This document shows, piece by piece, positions 58,482-64,000 of a DNA stretch of 64,000 nucleotides. The first letter of the stretch is position 1, and each line of letters opens with the position of its first letter. The notes below the pieces were generated by a model. The model searched no databases, had not been told where the DNA came from, and saw only the letters and a list, made by a program, of their open reading frames with translations. Origin of the DNA: UBA10649 sp965278965 (GTDB lineage: Bacteria > Actinomycetota > Actinomycetes > S36-B12); NCBI GenBank assembly GCA_965278965.1, contig OZ257127.1:806001-870000 (forward strand), in the 5' to 3' direction. A program made the position numbers and the translations under genes.

Positions 58482-58892
58482 ATGCCCCTCGGCCCCGTCG
58501 ACGTCTACATCGTCGGCTTCCCCGGCAACAAGTTCACCGGCCAGATCGTCCCGGCGATCATGGACCTCGTCCAGGCCGGGACCATCCGCGTCCTCGACGT
58601 CCTGTTCGTCATGAAGGATGCCGACGGCGTCGTCGCGACGCTCGCGATCGAGGACCTCGATCCCGATCTCGGGCCGGCGTTCCTCGAGCTGGACATCTCT
58701 GACCACGGCGTGCTGAACGACGAGGACGCCGACGAGATCAGCGACGACCTCGAGCCCAACAGCTCGGCGCTGCTCATCGCCTACGAGAACACCTGGATGG
58801 AGCCGCTCGTCCGCGCCTTCGCCGCGGCCGACGCCGTCGTCATCGACCAGATCCGCATCCCGGCTGACGTCGTCAACGAGCTCCTGCCCTAA
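58482..58892 (+). CDS. DUF6325-like small acidic protein
   Basis: 136 residues from ATG with CTGGAGG as Shine-Dalgarno. GPVDVYIVGFPGNKFTGQIVPAIMDLV and SSALLIAYENTWMEPLVRAF are typical of a family that usually sits just upstream of a SHOCT-domain protein, as here. Function is unknown. Confidence 0.8.
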   Translation: MPLGPVDVYIVGFPGNKFTGQIVPAIMDLVQAGTIRVLDVLFVMKDADGVVATLAIEDLDPDLGPAFLELDISDHGVLNDEDADEISDDLEPNSSALLIAYENTWMEPLVRAFAAADAVVIDQIRIPADVVNELLP

Positions 58893-58924
58893 CCCTCCCC
58901 CAACCGCTCACGAAAGGAACCACC

Positions 58925-59209
58925 ATGGGACTCCTCCGCATGGCAGCCCGCACCGCCGTCGTCGCCGGCACGGCAACCGCCGTGTCCAGCCGCGTCGCAT
59001 ACAAGCAGGCCGACAAGCACGCCGAGAAGCAGGCGGCCGCACAGGCTGCAGCCGCTCCGGCCGAGGCGGCTCCGGCCGAGGCGGTCGAGGCCGCTCCGGC
59101 CGCCGACGACTCGATGGAGAAGCTGCAGCAGCTCGCCGACCTGCACAGCAAGGGCGTGCTGTCTGACGACGAGTTCGCCGCGGCGAAGGCCAAGGTCCTC
59201 GGCATCTGA
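58925..59209 (+). CDS. SHOCT-domain protein
   Basis: 94 residues, Shine-Dalgarno GAAAGGA. A helical N-terminus, an Ala/Pro/Glu linker (AAPAEAAPAEAVEAAPAA), then the SHOCT domain MEKLQQLADLHSKGVLSDDE at the C-terminus. SHOCT domains occur at the ends of many bacterial proteins and may mediate oligomerisation. It is 32 bp after the DUF6325-like gene and probably co-transcribed. Confidence 0.88.
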   Translation: MGLLRMAARTAVVAGTATAVSSRVAYKQADKHAEKQAAAQAAAAPAEAAPAEAVEAAPAADDSMEKLQQLADLHSKGVLSDDEFAAAKAKVLGI

Positions 59210-59223
59210 GGTCTGCAGCACGC

Positions 59224-59976
59224 ATGGCCGACCCGTACGCACGGCTGGCAGGGGTCTACGACGAACTCGTCGTGGACCCCTGCTTCGCGTCGTGGGCGGA
59301 CTTCCTCGAGACCGTGTGGTCGAGCGACCCCACCGGCGTGCGGACGATCCTGGACGTGTGCTGCGGCACCGGTCTCATGACCGCGGAACTGGGCTCACGC
59401 GGGTATGACGTCGTCGGCCTCGACGCATCGTCGGCGATGCTCGCCCGGGCGCGCACTCGCCTCGGCCCCGACGTCGCGCTGGTCGAGACGACCCTGCCGT
59501 CCCTACCGCAGGCACGCGAGCTCGCGGGACCATTCGACGCCGTCGTGTCGACGTTCGACGGCCTGAACTACGTGGACGTCGACGATCTTCGCCGCACCCT
59601 CGTCGCCCTCACGACACGACTGCGCCCGGGCGGCTGGGTCGTCTTCGACCTCCATGCCGAGGCCATGCTCGCCCGCGTCCGCGACACCCCCGTCGTGCTC
59701 GGGTCGCACGAGGATGCGCGCTGGGCGGTGACGTACGTCGTCGACGAGTCTGCGCGCACGTGCCGGTCGATCATGAACCTGCAGGCCGAGGGCCGCCCGG
59801 ACGCCAGCTTCGTCGAGGAGCACGTCCAGCACCTCCACGACGACGCGACGGTTCAGGACGCCCTGGCGTCGGCCGGGCTCACGCTGGTCGCCGTCCGCGA
59901 CGAGTACACGCCGGTGCCCGCAGGCCCCCAGACGCTGCGCGCGACCTGGGTCGCCCGACGGCCGGAGCCGGCGTGA
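59224..59976 (+). CDS. Class I SAM-dependent methyltransferase
   Basis: 250 residues from ATG. ILDVCCGTGLMTAELGSRGYDVVGLDAS is motif I-II, and FDAVVSTFDGLNYV and LRPGGWVVFDLH follow. The C-terminal half is the beta-rich cap (HLHDDATVQDALASAGL) of the Methyltransf_25 group. The substrate is unknown. It overlaps the DUF1697 gene (GTGA). Confidence 0.9.
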   Translation: MADPYARLAGVYDELVVDPCFASWADFLETVWSSDPTGVRTILDVCCGTGLMTAELGSRGYDVVGLDASSAMLARARTRLGPDVALVETTLPSLPQARELAGPFDAVVSTFDGLNYVDVDDLRRTLVALTTRLRPGGWVVFDLHAEAMLARVRDTPVVLGSHEDARWAVTYVVDESARTCRSIMNLQAEGRPDASFVEEHVQHLHDDATVQDALASAGLTLVAVRDEYTPVPAGPQTLRATWVARRPEPA

Positions 59977-60536
59977 GCGTCCGGGTCGTGCTGCTGCGCG
60001 GCGTCAACGTCGGCGGCCGCAACCGGCTGCCGATGCCGGCTCTGCGCGAGTGCCTCGCGGCCGACGGGTTCGCCGGCGCGCAGACGTTCATCCAGAGCGG
60101 GAACATCGTGCTCGACGCCGACGGGACGGACGGCACGGTCGCGTCGCGCGTCCACGACCTCATCGCACGCGACTTCGGCTTGGACATCGCGGTCATCGTG
60201 GTCGATGCCGACGAGCTCGCAGGCATCGTCGCGGCGAACCCGTACCCGGGCGAGCGCGACCACAAGCGGCTGCATGCGATCGTGATGGCGGCGGCCCCGG
60301 ACGCCGACGGGCTCGCCGGTCTCGACGCGCGCGTCGAGCTCGCGATCGCGAAGGGCTGCACCGACACGGTCACCGTCGTCGGCCGCACGGCGTACCTGCA
60401 CACGCCGGGAGGCTTCGGCACCAGCGAGCTGGCGAAGGTCATCGCGACGGGTGCGAGGAACCCGGTCGCGAAGGGCACCGCACGCAACTGGGCCACCACG
60501 ACCACCCTGCTTGAGCTGGCGAACTCCTTCGCCTAG
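59973..60536 (+). CDS. DUF1697 protein
   Basis: 187 residues from GTG. VVLLRGVNVGGRNRLPMPALRE, TFIQSGNIVLDADG and the late KGTARNWATTTTLLELA are the conserved DUF1697 blocks. Function is unknown. Its end overlaps the end of the lipoprotein gene by 4 bp. Confidence 0.93.
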   Translation: MSVRVVLLRGVNVGGRNRLPMPALRECLAADGFAGAQTFIQSGNIVLDADGTDGTVASRVHDLIARDFGLDIAVIVVDADELAGIVAANPYPGERDHKRLHAIVMAAAPDADGLAGLDARVELAIAKGCTDTVTVVGRTAYLHTPGGFGTSELAKVIATGARNPVAKGTARNWATTTTLLELANSFA

Positions 60537-60994
60537 CTCCAGGCGCCAACCGTGCGGCAGTAGTCGGCAGCGTTCGTGACGGTGCCGCCCAGCGCGTCGG
60601 CGGCGTCGCCCGGAGAGACCGCCCGCGGCCAGGTACCCGGCTCGTCGGAGTCAGCGCCCCGCAACACCCACCGGTCGCCGACGACGAGCGGTACCGCCGA
60701 CATTGCCGGCCGTGCGTCGGTCGGGGTGGCGTCGCAGTCGGCGCGGACCAGCGCCGCGTACCCGTCCTCGTCGTCCATCCATTCGATCCGCAATCCGACG
60801 CAGGTGACACTCGTGTACGGGAGCTGTGACTGGGTGGCGATGACCGGTTCGGAGCAGTTCACGCCCAGCTTCGCGATCGCCTCGTAGGCGTCGCCGGAGC
60901 CCGCCAGGCCCGACGGGCCGTCCGAGCCGCAGCTCGCGAGCAGCAGGCACGCGATGCCGACGCCAGCGGCAAGCGACATCCGGCCGACCCGCAC
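60533..60994 (-). CDS. Putative lipoprotein
   Basis: 153 residues from GTG. The signal ends in LLLASCGSDG with lipobox L-A-S-C. The mature part has four Cys (for example GVNCSEP, VTCVGL, ADCDAT, DYCRTV), likely two disulfides, and no family I recognise. Surface-anchored by inference. Confidence 0.75.
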   Translation of the reverse strand: MRVGRMSLAAGVGIACLLLASCGSDGPSGLAGSGDAYEAIAKLGVNCSEPVIATQSQLPYTSVTCVGLRIEWMDDEDGYAALVRADCDATPTDARPAMSAVPLVVGDRWVLRGADSDEPGTWPRAVSPGDAADALGGTVTNAADYCRTVGAWS

Positions 60995-61098
60995 GCGCCC
61001 TCCTTCACACGCGCCCGACGCGCGCTGCCGCCGCCGACCCTACGCACTCACGGACCCGGCTGCTGGCCTCAACGGCCCCGGCGTGGTCCCATTGGCAG

Positions 61099-61812
61099 GT
61101 GACCGGGTCTGAGCAGCGCGAACGGGGCACCCCGGTGGGCCGCCGCGTCGTGCTGGGGATGCTCGGCCTGGGCGCGGTCGGCGTTGCAGCCGGCGAGTGG
61201 CTCTCGCGCCAGGTCAGCACGGTCGTGGGCGAGACCGTCCCTGCGCTGGCCGATGTCATCCCCGCCGCAGGCGGCTTCCGCATCTACACCGTCACCGACG
61301 GCTACCCCTCGTACGACCCGGCGACCTACCGGCTGACCGTCGGGGGCGATGTGGCCACGCCGCTCTCGCTGAGCCTCGACGACCTCGCCGCCATGCCGCA
61401 GACGCAGATGACCAAGGACTTCCAGTGCGTGACGGGCTGGCGGGTCGAGGACGTCGCGTGGTCAGGGGTGCTGCTGAACGACGTTCTCGACGCCGCCGGG
61501 CTGGAGCCGGCCGCGACGGCGCTGCGCTTCACGTCGTTCGACGGCGCCTACACCGAGTCGCTCACGCTGGAGCAGGCCAAGCGCCCCGACGTGCTGGTGG
61601 CGACGACCATGTTCGGGCAGCCGATCGAGGTCCAGCACGGGGCGCCGGTGCGGCTGTACGTCGCGCCGATGTACGGCTACAAGTCGATCAAGTGGCTCTC
61701 GGGGATCGACGCGGTCCGCAAGGTCGAGCCAGGCTACTGGGAGAACCTCGGGTATGACGTCGATGCCTGGATCGGCGCGTCCAACGGCCGTAGCGACGAC
61801 CCGAATGTCTGA
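61099..61812 (+). CDS. Molybdopterin-dependent oxidoreductase (sulfite oxidase/MsrP-like)
   Basis: 237 residues from GTG. The N-terminus has GRRVVLGMLGLGAVGVAAGEWL, a twin-Arg export or anchor segment. The Moco domain has MTKDFQCVTGWRVEDVAW with the Cys ligand of molybdenum, and later PVRLYVAPMYGYKSIKWL. This is the catalytic half of an MsrP/YedY-like couple, and the next gene supplies the heme membrane subunit. Methionine-sulfoxide or another periplasmic substrate is possible. Confidence 0.9.
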   Translation: MTGSEQRERGTPVGRRVVLGMLGLGAVGVAAGEWLSRQVSTVVGETVPALADVIPAAGGFRIYTVTDGYPSYDPATYRLTVGGDVATPLSLSLDDLAAMPQTQMTKDFQCVTGWRVEDVAWSGVLLNDVLDAAGLEPAATALRFTSFDGAYTESLTLEQAKRPDVLVATTMFGQPIEVQHGAPVRLYVAPMYGYKSIKWLSGIDAVRKVEPGYWENLGYDVDAWIGASNGRSDDPNV

Positions 61813-62422
61813 GACCGATCTCGCGCCCGCCGAGGCCGACCTGACCCGGTTCAGCCGCGCAGAGCGCTGGGTACACCGGTCGGTCGGGCTCCTCATGCTC
61901 GTGCTCCTCGTGACCGGCGCACTCCTGTACGTACCCGCGCTCGGCGGCCTGATCGGCCAGCGCCAGGTGGTCCGGGTCGTGCACGAGGTGGCCGGCTTCG
62001 CGATCATCGCCCCGCTGCTGCTCGCGCTGGCCTCTCGCGCGTTCCGGGACGATGCCGGCCGGCTCAACCGCTTCCGCCCGGCGGACTGGCAGTGGCTTCG
62101 CAGCCGCGACCGTCGATCGGGGCGGATCCGCGTCGGCAAGTTCAACGCCGGCCAGAAGCTGAACGCCGCCTTCACGCTCGGGTCGATCCTGGTCATGCTG
62201 GCGACCGGCTCGGTCATGTTCTTCAGCAGCCGGTTCCCGGACTCGATCCGCACGGGATCGACGTTCGTCCATGACTGGCTCGCCCTCGCGGTTCTCGTCG
62301 TCGTGCTCGGCCACATCTACATGGCCGGCAACGACTCCGTCGCCCGTGCGGGCATGCGCACCGGTCGGGTGCCCGTCTGGTGGGCCCGCCGCGAGCACGC
62401 CGACTGGGCCGACGACGCCTGA
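61805..62422 (+). CDS. Cytochrome b561-like membrane subunit
   Basis: 205 residues from ATG overlapping the upstream gene by 8 bp. Four membrane segments with heme-ligand His: RWVHRSVGLLMLVLLVTGALL, VVHEVAGFAIIAPLLLALA, FTLGSILVMLATGSVMF and VHDWLALAVLVVVLGHIYMA. It resembles the formate-dehydrogenase gamma/YedZ type and should pass quinol electrons to the molybdoenzyme. Confidence 0.88.
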   Translation: MSETDLAPAEADLTRFSRAERWVHRSVGLLMLVLLVTGALLYVPALGGLIGQRQVVRVVHEVAGFAIIAPLLLALASRAFRDDAGRLNRFRPADWQWLRSRDRRSGRIRVGKFNAGQKLNAAFTLGSILVMLATGSVMFFSSRFPDSIRTGSTFVHDWLALAVLVVVLGHIYMAGNDSVARAGMRTGRVPVWWARREHADWADDA

Positions 62423-62506
62423 CCGCCGAGACGCCTCACGTGGTCGTTATTCGACCGATATGTCCGGTTATTACGACCACTAGAGGCGCGTTGGCGGGGA
62501 GGGGCG

Positions 62507-63727
62507 TCAGGTTGACGCGGCGATCTGCGTCACGCCGGCGATGAGGCGGTCGACGTCCTCGGCGCTGGTGTACGGCGCCATGCCGGCCCGTACCGCGCCG
62601 GCAGCACCGAGCCCCAGCCATTCCGACGCCTCGATCGCGTAGAACGAGCCGGCGGGGGCGTTGATGCCCTGCTCCGCGAGCACGGCGTGGACCTGCGCCG
62701 ACGGCGCGCCCGCGACCTCGAACAGCTCGGTCGGCGTCCGCAGCGGCGCGTGCCCCAGGAGCCGCACGCCAGCGATCGCCTCCAACCCGGCGCGCAAGCG
62801 ATCGCGCAGGCCCTCCTCGTAATCCTCGAGCACCGCCATCGACCGCAGGATCCGCTCGCGCCGCGGCATCGTCGCCTCATCGCCCGGCACGAGGTCGGCC
62901 AGCATGTCGATCGCCGCGGTCACGCCGGCGAGCAGCTCGTAGGGCAGCGTCCCGAGCTCGAACCGCTCGGGGACGACGTCGGTCGCCGGCCGCAGCTTGT
63001 CCGGATGGAGCGTCTCCAGCAACGCCGGCGATGCGGCGAGGATGCCGAGATGAGGGCCGAGGAACTTGTACGGGCTGCAGACGTAGAAGGCCGCGCCCAT
63101 CGCCACGACGTCGACCGGCACGTGCGCGGTCAGGTGCACTCCGTCGACGTGCAGGAGGACCCCGCTGCCCTCGAGCCCGGCCGCGATCGCCGCCACGTCA
63201 GGACGGGTCCCGATCAGGTTCGACGCTCCGGTGACGGCCACGACGCGGGTCGCGTCCGTCACCTGCGCCAGCACGTCGTCGGCCGTGAGCGCGCCGGTCG
63301 CTGGGTCGAACGCCGCCCACCGAACCGTCGCCCCGGCCCGCTCGGCGTACGTGACCCAGGGCCGCACGTTCGCGTCGTGGTCCAGGCGCGTGACCACGAC
63401 CTCGTCCCCCGGCCCCCACTCGCGGGCAAGGGTCCGGGCGACGACGAACGTGAGCTCGGTCGCGCTCCGACCAAAGACGATCCCTGCCGGATCCGCCCCG
63501 AGGAGGTCGGCACCGGCTAGGCGTGCCTGGACGACCAGGTCGTCGGCACGACGCTCGGCCGCCGTCGTCCGGCCTCGGTTCGACAGCGGAGCCATGAGCG
63601 CTTCCGCGATCGCCTGGGCAACCAGGTCGGGCGTCTGCGTGCCACCCGGGCCGTCGAAGAAGGCGGTGCCGCCGGCGAGGGCGGGGATCCGGGCACGGAT
63701 GCGGTCGATGTCGTAGACGGCGGTCAC
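62507..63727 (-). CDS. Cysteine-desulfurase-like PLP enzyme (aminotransferase class V)
   Basis: 406 residues from GTG with GGGGAGGA upstream. FFDGPGGTQTPDLV at the start, VVTRLDHDANVRPW and VHLTAHVPVDVVAMGAAFYVCSPYKFLGPH with the PLP Lys are those of the SufS/CsdA-like group. The active-site Cys near the C-terminus that true desulfurases need is not evident (the region reads GINAPAGSFYAIEASEWLGL). It belongs to the subgroup annotated cysteine desulfurase-like, whose reaction is uncertain. Confidence 0.88.
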   Translation of the reverse strand: MTAVYDIDRIRARIPALAGGTAFFDGPGGTQTPDLVAQAIAEALMAPLSNRGRTTAAERRADDLVVQARLAGADLLGADPAGIVFGRSATELTFVVARTLAREWGPGDEVVVTRLDHDANVRPWVTYAERAGATVRWAAFDPATGALTADDVLAQVTDATRVVAVTGASNLIGTRPDVAAIAAGLEGSGVLLHVDGVHLTAHVPVDVVAMGAAFYVCSPYKFLGPHLGILAASPALLETLHPDKLRPATDVVPERFELGTLPYELLAGVTAAIDMLADLVPGDEATMPRRERILRSMAVLEDYEEGLRDRLRAGLEAIAGVRLLGHAPLRTPTELFEVAGAPSAQVHAVLAEQGINAPAGSFYAIEASEWLGLGAAGAVRAGMAPYTSAEDVDRLIAGVTQIAAST

Positions 63728-63755
63728 GCGCTCATCCTCCCCCGATGCCGGGAAG

Positions 63756-63774
63756 TAAGGGTACCCTTCGCTGA
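63756..63774. promoter_or_regulatory. Possible iron-box-like palindrome between divergent genes
   Basis: TAAGGGTACCCTTCGCTGA matches 11 of 19 positions of the DtxR/IdeR box TTAGGTTAGGCTAACCTAA and contains the perfect palindrome AAGGGTACCCTT. It lies 29 bp upstream of the PLP enzyme start and 28 bp upstream of the DUF3159 start. Confidence 0.3.
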
Positions 63775-63801
63775 CCGGACGGCAGCCGATAGCCTGACGT
63801 C

Positions 63802-64000
63802 GTGACGGAACGGGCAGACGCCGTGAGCAGCAGCAACGACCCAGCGGTCGTGGCTCGCGACGACGTCAGCGCGGCGGCCCCCCACCCGTTCGTGATGCTT
63901 CTCGGCGGCGTCCGCGGGGCCCTTGAGACGGTCCTGCCGCCGTTGGTCTTCATCACCGTCTACCTCGCACTCGGCGGCAGCGGGAACACGGCCCTCGGCT
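63802..64000 (+). CDS. DUF3159 membrane protein (N-terminal part, cut by the window)
   Basis: The first 66 residues are present, from GTG: a polar start, then HPFVMLLGGVRGALETVLPPLVFITVYLALGG, the hallmark first membrane segment of the actinobacterial DUF3159 family. A TAGCCT hexamer ends six bases before the GTG, the leaderless layout. Function is unknown. Confidence 0.8.
   Translation, partial: MTERADAVSSSNDPAVVARDDVSAAAPHPFVMLLGGVRGALETVLPPLVFITVYLALGGSGNTALG

Overview
This window comes from a high-GC actinobacterium, most likely of the Cellulomonas/Micrococcales kind. The evidence is very high GC, many GTG starts, GTGA and ATGA start/stop overlaps, an actinobacterial tig-clpP1-clpP2-clpX neighbourhood, Lsr2, a DUF222/HNH protein and a DUF3159 protein. 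Several genes have a -10-like hexamer only 6-8 bases before the start codon, which is the layout of leaderless transcripts.

The main content, about 0.2-42 kb, is an island of ribosomally made peptide (RiPP) genes of lasso-peptide type set into and around the Clp locus. Nine tiny precursor genes fall into three families. Family A is one gene at 219-341. Family B is four tandem genes at 13602-14256. Family C is four tandem genes at 40275-40931. All carry a W-x-x-P-x-(L/I/V) leader motif that corresponds to the lasso leader YxxPxL. The machinery comprises three PqqD/RRE proteins, two asparagine-synthetase-like cyclases, one transglutaminase-like B2 leader peptidase (25.5-26.05 kb), an ABC exporter, six HPr-kinase-fold proteins (one with a destroyed P-loop), a nucleotidyltransferase, a sulfotransferase, a cytochrome P450, a terpene-cyclase-like protein, a free-standing A-T-TE synthetase, a LeuB-like dehydrogenase, an isochorismatase/aldehyde-dehydrogenase fusion and a phytanoyl-CoA-dioxygenase-like oxygenase. 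I infer two lasso peptide systems (A and B) that may share one B2 peptidase. System C has a kinase, an RRE and a 2OG oxygenase but no local cyclase, and its precursors have no acceptor Asp/Glu, so it may make something other than a lasso.

Layout: 0.2-9.1 kb, system A, mostly one minus-strand translationally coupled operon directly downstream of clpX. 9.1-10.4 kb, clpX. 10.6-26.1 kb, system B. 26.1-36.0 kb, secreted metalloprotease, glycoside-hydrolase-like lipoprotein, surface polysaccharide genes (sugar-phosphate transferase, WecG-type GT, GT4), a damaged HNH gene with an inverted repeat, and a PglK-like ABC protein. 36.0-39.3 kb, clpP2, clpP1, a small membrane protein, tig, tRNA-Pro. The usual clpP2-clpX adjacency is broken by about 25.6 kb. 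39.4-44.5 kb, an L,D-transpeptidase and system C.

From 44.5 kb onward the content is ordinary chromosome: a prenyltransferase-like/methyltransferase/glycosyltransferase operon, tRNA-Gly, a TetR-hydrolase pair with a 21-bp palindromic operator, a YhaN/YhaO-like SMC-nuclease pair, GNAT, a GGDEF protein, a MalT-type LuxR regulator, small conserved proteins, a molybdopterin oxidoreductase with its cytochrome b partner, a SufS-like PLP enzyme and the start of a DUF3159 membrane protein. All functions are read from motifs; nothing was searched against a database.
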